Shown: positions 1 to 11,760, counted from the first letter of the stretch. The stretch is DNA of 64,000 bases from Gigaspora margarita (GCA_009809945.1 WTPW01000622.1:227583-291582), one strand, 5' to 3'. Made by a program: numbers and translations. The notes: a model not told the origin generated them from the sequence alone.

Positions 1-986
1 ATGACATCAGACCCAACATACGGGCAGGCTATTGTATCCTGCGCAGCTGTGAGAACTGAGCTTAAAACAGTGAGCATCTCTACAGAAAATATTAACAATA
101 CTTCAGATACTATATCTTCATCTCCTTCTGAAGTACAACTTTCTTCTAATACCTCCTCACTACTAACCACTACCAACTCTAACAATTATCCAATATTAGA
201 AATTTATAATGAATCCCTATTAGAAAAAGACTTCAATAATGAAGAAATTGAACTACCTACAAATTCTTTAAATGATAGAAGCTATATCAGCCCTAGTCCT
301 AGCTCTCTTGAGTTATATAATCAAACAATATGTTACAACAAATTTCTTTACTATTACAGACTACAATCTCTACCTTCTCTACAAACTATAGGCTCTTTCT
401 TGCAATATACACTAGAATATTATCCTATGTTTTATTCAAATCAATATATCAAAATTTCTGTTAAACCACATCCTCAACTTGATTATGTTTTTACTAAAGC
501 ACATATTTACCTCCCATATAAAAACCTTATACCAGGTTACTTCATAATTCCACCTTTTGGAGATCTACCTCTCTTTGCTATGTAGAACTTAAATCATTCA
601 ATAACAATTTTCAAATACCAATCTTTACTGACAATTTTCTTTTTCCAATATCCAACTTACAACAATATACAACTCCCAACCTTAATACCAATTCTTTCTC
701 AAATATCAATTTATCCCATTCTTCTGATGAACCTTGTTATAATAAATTTCTTAAAAAACATAATCTCCCACTTCTGCCACCTTTACAAATACTCAAATCC
801 TTTATACAACATTTATTCAAAAATTCATTTTCACAATTATTCAAAATCTCCATTAATATTACAACTCTTGAAATACATGTATATCTCAACACCCAAGATG
901 AAGTTCTTTCTAACCATATTTTACTCTCTTCTAATCAATATTCTATATATTATTAGTTACTAATCAAATCATCCACATTAAACCCC
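1..986 (+). pseudogene. LINE N-terminal region (unknown domain)
   Basis: An open frame of 194 codons begins at or before base 1, and the same kind of protein continues in another frame from about 580 to 950. It is rich in Ser, Thr, Asn, Leu and Tyr, with no zinc knuckle or RNA-binding motif that I can recognise. It leads directly into the endonuclease, so it is probably the N-terminal part of the main LINE reading frame or an ORF1 remnant. The ATG at 1 need not be the real start because the frame may extend upstream of the window. The frame change near 580 marks decay. Confidence 0.55.
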
Positions 987-1660
987 TTGCAAAATTTACA
1001 TTTAAACATTGCTACACACAATGTTAGAGGCTTTAATATTGCTTCTAAAAGGCAAATTTGGCAAGACTACTGCATTAACCATAATATCTCAATTACATGC
1101 ATTACTGAAACTAAAATTGCATCAAAAACAAAACTTTCTTTTTGCAACAATAACTTATTTACCTATTACTGGGCAAATTCTGAAAGCTCAGTAGAAGGTG
1201 CTGCTATTATGATTCGCAATAACCTTAAACCACACATATATAGTTGTCACACACATTTCGGTAGGGCTATTGCTTTGGACTTGTTTTTTAAAGGCAATAT
1301 AAAGCTCCATATTATATCAGTTTATCTTTCATCTACTGATTCACAAAAAAGAAATCAAACTCAAAACCAGGTTATTAATTGGACTTTATAGGCTCAACAT
1401 TCTAATCTACACTTTATAATTTTAGGAGATTTTAATACACATGATAATGCAACTAGCTTAGCATCAAAATATAAATTTATAATTTTTTTATTGCTCAAAC
1501 ATGTTTGATATTGGAGCTCATTATAACAATACACACTACACCTGATCAAACAGAATCAACCAAAGCAGAATAGATTATATTTGGACTGATTCATTTAATA
1601 TACAATTTCTTCTTTCTTATAACATTAATGATAGCCAAACTAGTACTCTAAGTAACCATC
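987..1660 (+). pseudogene. LINE endonuclease (EEP/APE-like) domain
   Basis: The stretch starting at 987 reads as an apurinic-type endonuclease: an opening THNVRGF block, the ITCITETK block that supplies the catalytic Glu, and, after an in-frame stop at 1389, an ILGDFNTHDN block near 1420 equal to the conserved GDFN motif. A later SRID-like segment lies near 1560. In LINEs this domain nicks target DNA to prime reverse transcription. It sits immediately upstream of the reverse transcriptase, as expected. The stop and at least one frame change show that it is not functional. Confidence 0.8.
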
Positions 1661-2940
1661 TTATTCTATTGACATCCTGGACATTCCCTAATGCCTATAG
1701 CAAATCTCCATGCCTTCATACTAGTATCAGCTGCAGAATTTTTAATTACAAAATAATGAGTTCAAATCAATGGACAGAATATTCTAATCTATTATCCCAA
1801 CTTTTTATTAAAAATCATGTTCCAATCTCAACCAATACACAGGAAAGCATTAATACAACCTGGCACAAGATACAACAATGTACTATACAAGCTGCAATTC
1901 AAAAGATTCCTAATAAAAAACTCGCAAATGAAGTTACAATCACAAATATACACCACATTGCACTGCACTTCATACTGGTCTTAAAAAACTTGGACATCTT
2001 ATAAAACTATTAAAAAGCAACTCTATTACTTATTTACCTCATATCAACTCACATATTTCATTTATCAACTCAAGAGCAAAGTGCAATCTTAATTTCCTTA
2101 TATCACTTGATTCTGACCAAATTAAAACATGGCTTGTACATGCACAAAGTATTTGGAAACAAATATATCATGCTTATCACCTGGAATCCTCTTTTCTTCT
2201 CCAACAACAAATTAATCAGGCCTCAGAAAAAAAGATGTGAATCACTTATTACTAAACCTACACAAGCTATAAATAGTATACTTCATCGCTACCAACCTTC
2301 TGTTCATTTTACAAACATTAAACTTCAAAACCAACTTATTACTGATCCTACTCTAATTAAACAACATATCCATCACACTTTAATAACTGGACTGCATATA
2401 GACCTATTAACCAGAATTTATTTGATAACTTCTAGAATCAACAATACTATCTACCTCTACATATTAAGTCTGAATAGTATATACCACTAACCCTTCCTAT
2501 AACAGAAGAGATCATTCAAACAATTTCTCAACTCCCTAATAACAAAGCCTGTGGTCCTACAGGCATAAGCTATGAATGATCAAACATTATAACCCAACTG
2601 GTATTACTATTCTCACATCTCTTTTTAATTGATGCCTTACACAAAATTCAATTCCCAAACAATGAAAAAAAGAAAGAATCTTTCCTATTCCAAAAAACAA
2701 TACTTTTGATAGCAATCTCAATCTTACATGCCCAATAAGCCTTATTGAGCACACCAGAAAAATCTATACCAAAATCATTACCAACAGACTGAATCAAGTT
2801 TTCTTACAATACCCTATTCTCTCACCATATAACTATGTTGCCCTCCCTGAAAATAGTACTTCTACTCCTATTCATATTCTTAACAACCTTATAGAAGATG
2901 CTAACTGCAATCACAAAGAGATCTGGCTTCTATCACAAGA
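1661..2940 (+). pseudogene. LINE linker and N-terminal part of the reverse transcriptase
   Basis: Fragments of open frame (1669-2004, 2107-2490) continue the LINE protein between endonuclease and polymerase core. Around 2515-2565 a segment ending NNKACGPTGISYE resembles the conserved start of LINE reverse transcriptases (NNKAPGPDGI), and near 2740 an RPISLI-like segment (here RPISL becomes PISLIEHTRKIYTKI) follows. These are family landmarks just upstream of motif A. Stops and frame changes are frequent here, so this is the most decayed part of the LINE. Confidence 0.65.
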
Positions 2941-4496
2941 CATGAGCAAAGCTTATGACTTTGTAAACTTTACTCTTCTAGAGCATGCCCTTACATGTTT
3001 ACTCCTGCCTACTAATATTGTTAATACTCTTCTTAATATTTTAACTGACCGACAAAACAATGTTATTACCAATTTGGGTCTTACACAACCTTATCAGGTT
3101 CAAAATGGTATTGACCAAGGAGAAACAATAACACCTCTTCTTTGGCGCATTTACTATGATCCTCTTATTTCTTATATACACTCAAATTCACCTGGTTATA
3201 CAATTGAAACATCCTGGTTTACCAACCTCAAAAATTTTACAACTNACAATCTACAAACCAAATGTTCTGTACTAGCATACATGGATGATACTTTATGGAT
3301 AGCATCATCTCAAACAGAGCTTTCTAAGATGCTTACTATTGCAGAATCCTTCTATTCTATGCCAAATATCCAAGTAAATCCAACCAAATCAATACTTTCA
3401 ATCAATATTAAACAACAAAACTACAACCCAATTATATATAACAATCAACCTCTTTCTCTGCAACTTCCAAACCAGCCTTTTAAGTTTCTTGGATGTTGGT
3501 TTACTTTAGACAATAAACAATTTCAACAAATCCAACTTATTATTGCTGAATCAAACCAGCTTATACAAATTGCTCATACAAAACAAATTACAGATACCCA
3601 AGCACACTATATTATTAATATTGTTATTATTCCTACAATAGAATACCGAATGCAAAATATTGTATTGAGCCAGTCAACATGCAATAAAATCTTAACACAG
3701 CACATAGGATTAATCAAGCATAAAGCCAAACTTAATCGCACAATCCCTACTAGCACTTTACTCCATCCTCAAATTTACAATATTAAAAATATTTGGGATA
3801 TCCAACTTCAACACCACCTATCTAACTTTATTAAAAGATTAAATAGCAATAGCCTATTAAATATTACTACTCTTATTAGGGTTCAACAACTCCAAAATAA
3901 CCTCTGGNNNNNNNNNNNNNNNNNNNNNNNNNNNNNNNNNNNNNNNNNNNNNNNNNNNNNNNNNNNNNNNNNNNNNNNNNNNNNNNNNNNNNNNNNNNNN
4001 NNNNNNNNNNATTCCTTTTGTAATTAAAGAAGGTTCAATTTTTTTGGAATCTATTCTTGCTTCACATCCTAAATATATGACTTTAAAAAAACAAATTCGG
4101 TATCATCATTTACTTTTTCTTGATCAACTTACAACATATGACAATTCATGCCTATTAGATTGGAAACATATTTCACCAAGATTACACAAAATTTCTAAAG
4201 GCAGAACTCCTCAATGGTTTATCTTTCTAGAAGATAAAATCACTAGCTACTCCTATGAATGCACCATTTATTCACACATAAATTTACCCTCTACAAACTA
4301 TTATAGTTATACTACTGGTCACTTTTCAAAACATTCCAAACCTTGGCTTATTACATTATTAAATGATCAAATTATTATAGGCAAAGCTTATCGCCAACCA
4401 ACTGCATCAGACTTTACACTAATAACTCACTGGCAATGTTCTTTTCAAACACAATTCACAAACTTATACCCAACTCCACCAATTACTATATCATGA
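2941..4496 (+). pseudogene. LINE reverse transcriptase core and thumb
   Basis: The polymerase copies LINE RNA into DNA at the nicked target. Motif A is seen as QDMSKAYDFV at 2938-2967, motif B as NGIDQGETITPLLW near 3103-3150, and motif C as LAYMDDTLWIA near 3272-3305, giving all three expected acidic positions. The frame stays open from 2942 to 4027 if the assembly gap at 3908-4010 is ignored. A further 150-codon stretch (4044-4496) in another frame continues the thumb and connection region. Despite the complete catalytic core the element is broken elsewhere. Confidence 0.88.
3908..4010. other. Assembly gap (103 N)
   Basis: A run of 103 undetermined bases inside the LINE. The length may be an estimate, so the frame across it cannot be trusted. 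Scattered single N between 5420 and 6010 and between 44200 and 44380 also mark ambiguous repeat sequence. Confidence 0.98.
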
Positions 4497-5128
4497 TGCA
4501 GTAACTGTTCTCTTAATACCAAAACAATTAAAAATAAATGCACTATTCTAATACCCTACTAGTCATGCTACAAAATTCTTTGGCAGACTAAATTCTGACA
4601 AAACAATTAATTTAAATGCTAATTTTCTAGATCTCATATATTCAATTGCACTTAGAAATCTAATTTATATTCCACAATTACCAAATTTCAACATTTCTAC
4701 TATACAACTTCCTCCAATATTTGAACCAAGCCAAGCTTATAATACTCTTCAGTCTTTTACAATTATAATAGTAGTCTCTCAGAACTTACTTTTTATACAG
4801 ATGGTTCTGTTATTAACCTAGGCAATCCCCAGTGCTCTATAGGAATTGGTTGGATACAATTAGCTAACCAAAATATCATACATACCTTTCAAGCACAAAC
4901 CAAATTCTGGCCATGCTTATTTAAAGCAGAACTACTTGCAATTTTAGCTACAATAAGTACAGCTCCTAGAAACTGTACTATTCAAATTTATACAGATTCA
5001 CAATCAGTTATCTCTAAATTTAAAAGTTTAATCAATATTATACTATTCCAAACTTTCTAAATATACCCTATTGGTCAATTTGGAACACATTACTTAATTT
5101 AATTAAATCATACAATTTTAATATTACT
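4497..5128 (+). pseudogene. LINE RNase H domain
   Basis: RNase H removes the RNA strand after LINE reverse transcription. From about 4788 the frame gives FYTDGSVINLG (first catalytic Asp), then FKAELLAILATI (catalytic Glu) near 4920, and IYTDSQSVISKF (second Asp) near 4987. A final HKVNTHEDDN...NKADQLV block near 5129-5180 holds the last His/Asp region. All four acidic landmarks are visible, which is unusually clear for such a decayed copy. A frame change lies between the reverse transcriptase and this domain, and a stop follows near 5058. Confidence 0.85.
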
Positions 5129-6103
5129 TTGCATAAAGTAAACACACATGAAGATGATAACTTTAACAATAAAGCTGACCAACTAGTACACAATTATCAC
5201 ATAGCACCTTATCTTATTTTCAATTCAAACAACATATATAATCCTCAATTTACACCAACTTCAATGGAACTTCCTATCCGTTGCAGCATAAGAACAATCT
5301 GTAGAGCACATATAATTGCATGGTGGATATCACAAAACTGCTTTCAGCAATGGAACCCAATTTCACAACTAATCAACTGGAATACTTTATGGCTATACAT
5401 TAATAATAATCAAAAAATTNGCAATTTTTNACATAGCTTTNAATNNNCTACTCTAAAGTCTTTTAGAGTAAAGTTATTACTTGATGAGCTTCCTTCTCCA
5501 CATATTCTTCATAAAAGATATTCCTCATACCCTAATATTTGTCATATATGCCAACAGNCAAGTAATGCCTTGCACTGGGTTACTTGTCCAAATACTAATC
5601 TACNACTAGACCTTATAAACAATTCCTTAAACCAAATACTTAGCTCTAACAAACTTGATATTTCTTCAACCCAGGCTAAAAATCTTCACTCCAAAATTTT
5701 AAATCTTGATAGTTTTCAAATTCATCATTTTTCACACAAGCCCTTATTATACACAACTCTATCAGGTCTTATTCCATTAGAACTAATTAATACATTACAA
5801 GAAACTGGCTTATCTTTAAAGCTTGCTAGCTCCTTTACAATTCAATTTTTACNTNATNTNAATCAACAAATTTATACAAAAATCTGGATTCCATACTGTA
5901 CTTCAAGATCACAATATCAACAAACAATCTTACAAAATCAAACTATAGCTTCTGGATCTTCTGTATNTNCTACATTTATAACCCAAACTAATAATAATAA
6001 TTCTATTANAAATAACTCAATTCAGAAAATAGATTACTGGTACCCCCACTGGATTAAATATCTTACACACTCTTCTAGTATATTAACTAATAACCAAATC
6101 TAG
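5129..6103 (+). pseudogene. LINE C-terminal region with Cys/His motif
   Basis: An open frame of 324 codons begins with the tail of RNase H and continues into the LINE C-terminus. Near 5545-5590 the pattern CHICQQ...NALHWVTC gives a C-x2-C-...-H-x3-C arrangement, like the zinc-binding tail of many LINEs. Close to the end a block with IWIPYC is seen, a landmark also found on the minus strand near 56 kb. The frame ends at TAG 6101-6103, probably the natural stop. Scattered N give unknown residues. Confidence 0.75.
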
Positions 6104-6297
6104 GTAAGCCTTGGCCACTCTTGTTGGTTTAGGCCACAGATAAGTACTAGGTCTACTTTTGTTTATCTAGCTATATGTCTGAGTTCTTTTTCTTAGCATT
6201 AGATTTAAATTATAAAATTTTTTCCAACTGTAAAAGGTTTCCATTAAATTTAATAAAGATAAGAGCAAGGTCTCACCATTAAAATTAAAAAAAAAAA
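6104..6297 (+). other. LINE 3' UTR with A-rich end
   Basis: Non-coding tail after the last LINE stop, ending in an A-rich run near 6285-6297, with an AATAAAG hexamer near 6250. This is the usual end of a retroposed LINE. The matching target-site duplication cannot be checked because the 5' end lies outside the window. Confidence 0.6.
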
Positions 6298-6536
6298 TAA
6301 TTGATACCACTATGATTGAGCTATAAAAAATTTGATTATAATTTGTGTAGCTTGTTGGCCATTAGCTGAATAATAGTATTGGCCAAATCATAGTTAACAA
6401 AACTTCAAACATCTGAAGAACTAGTGCTTATCTATATACTTACTCTATAAGCTGAATTGCTGGTACATAAATACTCAATCATTTTTATGTTTTTAGCTTC
6501 CCAAAATTGCAAATACATACATTAAAAGTCTGAGAT
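6298..6536. other. AT-rich spacer
   Basis: Between the LINE and the next hairpin I see no gene. A short imperfect inverted pair (TTGGCCATTAGC ... TATTGGCCAA) occurs near 6354-6388. Confidence 0.5.
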
Positions 6537-7018
6537 TATTAATATTTAGACATGTCAGCAGTGCAAGAATGAGAACTCCCAAAAAGTAAGCAATGAAATA
6601 AAAGAATAGAATGTTGTAAGCTAAAAAGAATATCATTTTCTGAAATCACAAACAAACCAATTTAGTCTTCTTATAATATTATGAGACCTTAGATTGTTTT
6701 TGCCAAAAAATGCAACTCATAGGCAAATTTGCCTGTGAAATAGTGTAAGGAATAGTTAAAACACGAATATTTGTATAACTAGCTAATCAAATATTTTTAA
6801 CACTGTTCTTAACAATCATATGCCTTGGCAGATTATAATCAAAGAGCACATGGTATTATAAGAAGACTAAATCAGTTTGTTCAAGAGTTTTTGTAAAATT
6901 TTATTCTTTTTAGTACACAGTCTTTTTATCCTTTTATTTCCTTGCTTACTTTTTGGGATTCTTTAAAAATCTCACTTATATACAATCTCAAAATGTCTGA
7001 CATGTCAAAATATTAATA
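6537..7018. mobile_element. Long-hairpin element (about 480 bp)
   Basis: The two halves are inverted copies. TATTAATATTTAGACATGTC at 6537 pairs with GACATGTCAAAATATTAATA ending 7018. CCCAAAAAGTAAGCAATG near 6580 pairs with TTGCTTACTTTTTGGG near 6940, and TTTAGTCTTCTTATAATA near 6660 pairs with TATTATAAGAAGACTAAA near 6855. Arms are roughly 150-190 bases and the centre lies near 6780. No coding capacity is seen. This is a MITE or foldback element; the family is unknown. Confidence 0.75.
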
Positions 7019-7049
7019 CCCTTCAGGCTTTTGATATATATTTGTATTG

Positions 7050-7918
7050 CTAACATAACTATAGTTGGTAGTAGAATTAATTTTACAAATTAATATGGTT
7101 ATGGCTTTGCTATATTTTTTGCCATAATTGCTGTAAGCTGTAAAACTGTAAAGTCATAATGCTGTAAAGTCATAATGCTATAATGCTATAATACCATAAT
7201 GCTATAAACCATAATATCGTAATATCTTAATGCTATAATATCATAATTCAGAAATACTATCTGCTATAATACTGTTTGTTAAAATGCTGTACTGCATTGG
7301 TTTTCTTTAAATAATATACTATTAAATATTTTTCAAATTTGATTCTGTTGGCTTTATTGATTTAGTACATATAATGACTATGAAAAAGGGGTTGTGATTT
7401 ATTTTTTGATCAATTAGATAGCCTATAAGTCATTGTTAGAGAATGTCTTTAGCGAGCTAATTAATCAGAAATAACATTATTGTTAATAGCACTTATGACT
7501 TATATAAGATGATATATGCCTATATACATATACTTATATGTTTTAAAATTTATTATAACTATTGTATTCTGCTGCATAACACTTTAAATAACTTTAACTT
7601 ACTGATTATAATGTAAATGAAATTCTTGTATGGAAAATAACAGCATATTCATCAGTTTCCAGTTTGGAGTAACTGGATGTCATATAGCTACTTAATACAA
7701 TATTGTGTTATTGTGGCATTATAGCATTATGGAAATGCAGCATTGTAGCATTACAACATTACTGCATTATTGTATTACAACATTATATAATTATGGCATT
7801 ATAGCATATAATTTTTACACAATTAGATGCTATGCTATAATTAATTCTACTACTGATAAAATGCTATAATTGCTATAATTCAGTAATTCTACTACAACTA
7901 TAGACATAACTACAAAGC
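7050..7918. mobile_element. Inverted-repeat element with TAATGCTA arrays
   Basis: Ends are inverted: AACTATAGTTGGTAGTAGAA near 7057 against TTCTACTACAACTATAG near 7887-7903. Inside the left arm (7130-7270) is a short array of CATAATGCTATAATGCTA-type units, and inside the right arm (7700-7810) is the complementary array of TGGCATTATAGCATTA units, so the two arrays are inverted copies. The centre has no open frame. It behaves like a foldback element with subterminal repeats. Confidence 0.65.
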
Positions 7919-8164
7919 TGTACAGGCTATTTTGGTTTTTAAACATGCAATAATTGGTATCTACATATTGCAATTTGGCTTAGGGGAGTGACAAAAATCA
8001 GGTGATTTTTTAGGGGGAAGGGGTAAAAAATATTGAAATTATATATAGGAACCTGACCAAATCTATATTAAAGCAGGGGAGGTAGGTAGGCCTCTAATAA
8101 AAAATAATCAGGTAATTAATGACATGGCCTTTACAGAGTAAAAAATATTAATAAGAATTTTGCG
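7919..8164. other. AT-rich spacer
   Basis: Contains G-rich patches (TAGGGGGAAGGGGT near 8010) but no gene or clear repeat. Confidence 0.4.
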
Positions 8165-8390
8165 AACTATCCACTATTATGAATTTAAATATAAATCTAT
8201 TTGCTTTTAAAGTCATTAACTTACATATTAAAATTACTAACCTCCTCGTTACTAAAATTATGAAGCCACTTAACTGAAAATCATAAACCCACCACTATTA
8301 AAATTATAAACTTATTACTATTAAAGTTGTAAAATTATAAACCTATACATCTACTTCAAAATCATAAATCTGCCCACTATTGTTAAGTTG
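8165..8390. repeat. Degenerate tandem repeat, about 25-30 bp units
   Basis: Units of the form CCACTATTAAAATTATAAACC recur with variation about eight times. Divergence between units suggests age. No coding frame. Confidence 0.55.
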
Positions 8391-8397
8391 TAATTTA

Positions 8398-8766
8398 AGG
8401 ATAGGGTAAACATAGATCATTTATTATATGATTTTAGTGGTACAATGAGATTTATATAGAAAATAAAAATGTGTTACAAATAAAACTTTTTATAGTTGTT
8501 ATTAATTTAGCCAAAAATTTTATAATATGTAGTACAAAATACTCTTTTTATAATAGTAAAATTTTAATAAATATAGTATTTGAAAAAATTATACTTCTAT
8601 ATATCATAAAGTTTTCCTAAGTTGGCTCAAATTTTCTTAGTTACACAAAAATGATTATTTTGATTGGTTGAATCTATGTTGTTTACAATCGTGATTAGTT
8701 GATCACCTGATTTCATATGATCACAACGTGATCACTATTAAAAATGATCTACATTCACCCTACCCT
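8398..8766. mobile_element. TA-flanked MITE, family A, complete copy (369 bp)
   Basis: Terminal inverted repeats are AGGATAGGGTAAACATAGAT and its near complement ATCTACATTCACCCTACCCT. Both ends are bordered by TA, the usual Tc1/mariner-type target. A second full-length copy lies at 63170-63459 and partial copies at 23881 and 28085. Internal landmarks shared by the copies include TCATAAAGTTTTCC and TTGGCTCAAATTT. No coding capacity. Confidence 0.82.
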
Positions 8767-9036
8767 TATGTTATATTTGCCTGAACTCACAGATATCAAT
8801 ACTTTTTTTTTATACCTATTGTCTAATACTAAATATAATTTACATTATCCTGCTTCAAAATTTATTTTAGTTAAATGTATTTAGGGTCTAGAATGAGCTA
8901 TATTGGGCCAGGCCTTCATAAAACTGGTAACAAATATTTTCAAGCTGTTTATATAAATTCTAAAAAATTTGTCAAAAATTGTCAAAGTTAAATATTTGTC
9001 AATTTGATAATTTTTAATAAAAATGTCATAGCATTA
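8767..9036. other. AT-rich spacer
   Basis: No gene or repeat that I can support. Confidence 0.4.
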
Positions 9037-9284
9037 CCAACCTAAAAAATTTTGCTAACCAATTAGATTTCAATATCAGGTGTTATGCAGAAGAAACAAA
9101 AAATCAAAACAAACCAATAAATCTATAATAACTGAACATTTATCTATTAAATGCTTTCTGTGCATTAATAAAAAGTTTATTTGTAAAATTTTAAAATTAA
9201 AAAAGCTCTTTCTAATCTAAATTAATAGCAAAATCTAACAATAATCTTGCAGTAAAATTTTTTTAGCAAAATTTTTTAGGTTGG
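9037..9284. mobile_element. Short MITE, about 248 bp
   Basis: CCAACCTAAAAAATTTTGCT at the left end is the complement of AGCAAAATTTTTTAGGTTGG at the right end. The interior is AT-rich without a reading frame. The target duplication is not clear. Confidence 0.65.
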
Positions 9285-10045
9285 GCATTTTTTGATTCAA
9301 ATATGATTATGTCAGAATCAAAACTTATTGCATGGGTCTTATATGACAACCCATGCTTTTTTATTTATTCATTAGCACAGGATTGTATGTAAGATACTGT
9401 GCAATAAAATAGTTTAACCCCTCAAGCATAACTACCTGAATCAGTTCTGTAAAAATACAATTTATACTTAGCATTATATGAATTTTTAAGTGATTTTATT
9501 GTGAAAATTTTTATTATATTATATTATATATATTTAAACCTGTATGTAACTAATTAGGTAGTTATACTTGGTTTATCAAAAATATAGTTATTATGCATAT
9601 TATAAATAAGTTAATGTTTACCAAATTTTTCAGAATTTATGAAAACAGCTGAGCTGTACTTGTGACTAGTGTAACTGGCTTTATTATTAGGCTCAGCCTG
9701 GCTCAGGCTTTGCATGAGTTTGGCTACTATAATTATGGACCTAATGCAGTGTATAAAATCTGATCCCAAAAGTATGTGAATCTTGTGCACATTGTACAAA
9801 TAATTTATGTGAACAAATTTAAAAACTTGTGCACTTTATAATTTTGATAAATTAAATTTATATAGATAAATTTAAAAATATATATAATAACTATGTGCAC
9901 AGTGTGCTTTATGTGCACAACTTCTGTATTTTACTAACAATTTTGGTGCACTATTTAGCCCCAAATCATGTGAATTACGTGCACATTCTAGCTAAAAACA
10001 TGTGAAACTTTTTAAAAACATGTGCACATGTGCACATCATTATTT
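9285..10045. other. AT-rich segment with GTGCAC-type repeats
   Basis: From about 9745 to 10035 the motif ATGTGCAC/GTGCACAT recurs at least eight times in both orientations, with a local inverted pair around TGTGAATCTTGTGCACATTG. No gene is supported; the 62-codon minus frame at 9611-9799 crosses the repeats and looks accidental. Confidence 0.45.
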
Positions 10046-10049
10046 CTTA

Positions 10050-10345
10050 ATTTTCTGAATGCCATTTTACTGAAACCCTATTTCCCCAATGTCATTATCT
10101 TGAAACTCCTTTTTCCTGACAGGATATAATGCTGATAGCCACTTTATTTTGCTGGTTATTTTACTGAAAGCTTCTTAATCGAAATGTCTATTTATCGATA
10201 GCCCAATATCCCGACAGAATATTTCACTGACATCTTATTTTTTGTAAAGCCATTTTTTTGATGTTCAATTTAACTGAAAAGAAGTTTTGCTGAAACCTTT
10301 TTACTGTCTAAAACTAGTGTAACTAAGTTTCCAAAAGCTATTTTC
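10050..10345. mobile_element. Foldback-like element, TTTTACTGAAA repeats
   Basis: A dense set of short related motifs (CATTTTACTGAAA, ATTTTCCTGAAA, TTTCACTGACA) fills this segment. Related arrays occur at 20310-20705 and 60721-61040; the last shows clear inverted arms and a 10-bp target duplication. Here the ends are decayed and no duplication is readable. Confidence 0.5.
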
Positions 10346-10694
10346 CTGAAAAAGGCATAACACAAAGTTAGCTAGCTGACTTATTCAGCATTATATATTT
10401 TCAGGAAAATGTATTCAGTAAACTGTATAGTAACCTCTGTTCAGATGAGCCAATTCATTTTCTGGATTGTGAATAACTAACTTGATCATGATCATTTGAT
10501 CTTTATTTTCTAGCATATATGCATTTATTGTTGTGTGAAAAAATATTATTTAGCATAAATTAAACAGGCATATATGTGAACATTTATCAAATGTTAATGC
10601 AGATCAGACCATTTCTGTGTTGATAGTTTCATGGTGCACATTCCTTTGCTTTGTTTTGCGTTAACTCGAATTACTATTTTCTAATTCTGTATAG

Positions 10695-10861
10695 GTAAAA
10701 AGGATGAAAATCACTTTCCACAAACAGAAATCACTAACTTAATAAAGGCAGCAATGAGAATGAAGGTCAATCAGAATCCCACATCAACATTTGCTCAGCC
10801 ACAAAAGACTCAATTCATGACCAATCCACTCCCAAAAGAACCTGCTATTTTCAAATTATGA
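10695..10861 (+). CDS. Possible terminal exon of an unknown host gene
   Basis: After a good acceptor (TTCTAATTCTGTATAG, AG at 10693-10694) a 54-codon frame runs to TGA at 10859-10861. The peptide starts KKDENHFPQTEITNLIKAA and ends LPKEPAIFKL. It is polar, with a balanced composition unlike the surrounding AT-rich DNA and unlike the Asn/Ile/Lys-rich chance frames of this window. Two exon bases would complete a codon from an upstream exon, which I cannot find. It may be the last exon of a host gene, a pseudogene piece, or a captured fragment. I do not recognise the family. Confidence 0.35.
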
Positions 10862-11430
10862 CTACTGAATATCAATATCACATGTTTATGTTGATGTCCC
10901 GTTTGTCATATGGAGACAGAAAACTACTAGCCAATGTTAAGCCGCACAAGCTTGATTGTTTACAGAGATCCTAGCGCAATACTAATTGCGCATATCCTGT
11001 TTTAGTTTTAATGATGCGAAATCACAACTAATGTAATCTGTATTCATAAACAAAAATTTAACTTCGGTATATCAGACAGGATTATTCTAACAAAAATTTT
11101 AAGTATAGGAAATTTTGTTATAAAAAAAAGCAATAGACCTTCCTAATAAGGGATCATGCATAACATGCTACTGTAATCTAACTAAATACTGCATAAATTG
11201 TATTATACGTACTGTACGTACATACCAAGAATGGAGTAATATGTAAATACACGAAGTGCATAGTTAACGTATGGCATTTTTAATAATGGTCAGCAAATTC
11301 TCATAACTAACTGAAAACGCATAATATGATTTATACAAAAAAATTAAAATAATCCGGACTGATATGCCAGAGTTGAATTTTAATCGATGAATGCACTTTA
11401 GTTGTATATACTTAAAACTGATATGAGGTA
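10862..11430. other. Spacer with more balanced composition
   Basis: Less AT-rich than its surroundings but without a supported gene. Contains a short TACGTACTGTACGTAC palindrome near 11205. Confidence 0.35.
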
Positions 11431-11760
11431 AGCTCCTGAAAATAGCAATTAATATTGCACCGGGGCTCACTATAAGCAGTTGTGTTTGTGCGGCTTAGTG
11501 CTAGCTGGTAGTTTTCTGTCTGCATAATGCAGGCTGGCCATTAAAATGAACATGTGATATTGATATTTGGTATTTATAAGTGTGGCAGGTTCTAATATGT
11601 ATTACTATACACTGAAATGGAGAGTGCTCCCAGAAACAGCAAATAATCTTGCACTGGGTGCTGTCCGTAAGCATTTGAGTTGGTGCGGCTTAATGCTAGC
11701 TTCACTCGCTTAATGCAGGTCAATCGTTAGTTTTAGTATGTGATCTTGGTACGAAATGGC
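11431..11760. repeat. Old tandem duplication, about 190-bp units
   Basis: Two related units: AAGCTCCTGAAAATAGCAAT onward at about 11431-11560 and GTGCTCCCAGAAACAGCAAA onward at about 11625-11755. Shared landmarks are TTGCAC(C/T)GGG, TGTGCGGCTTAGTGCTAGCT against TGGTGCGGCTTAATGCTAGC, CATAATGCAGG against TTAATGCAGG, and a closing ATGTGATATTGATA/ATGTGATCTTGGTA. Divergence is moderate. No reading frame spans both units, so this looks like duplicated non-coding DNA. Confidence 0.65.

Larger units (their letters stand above)
1..6297 (+). mobile_element. Decayed LINE with RNase H (non-LTR retrotransposon)
   Basis: Seen in order on the + strand: a Ser/Thr/Asn-rich N-terminal region, an endonuclease/exonuclease/phosphatase domain, a reverse transcriptase, an RNase H, a C-terminal Cys/His region, and a 3' tail ending in an A-run near 6288. 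There are no LTRs. This order is that of I/Tad1-type LINEs, which keep an RNase H. The sense strand is A- and C-rich. Several frameshifts and stops separate the domains, for example a frame change near 580, a stop at 1389 and another frame change before 4780, so the copy is dead. The 5' end lies outside the window. Clade assignment is inference. Confidence 0.88.

Noticed and set aside
1-585. Start codon at base 1 as a true gene start
   Set aside because: The frame reaches the window edge, so the ATG may be internal.
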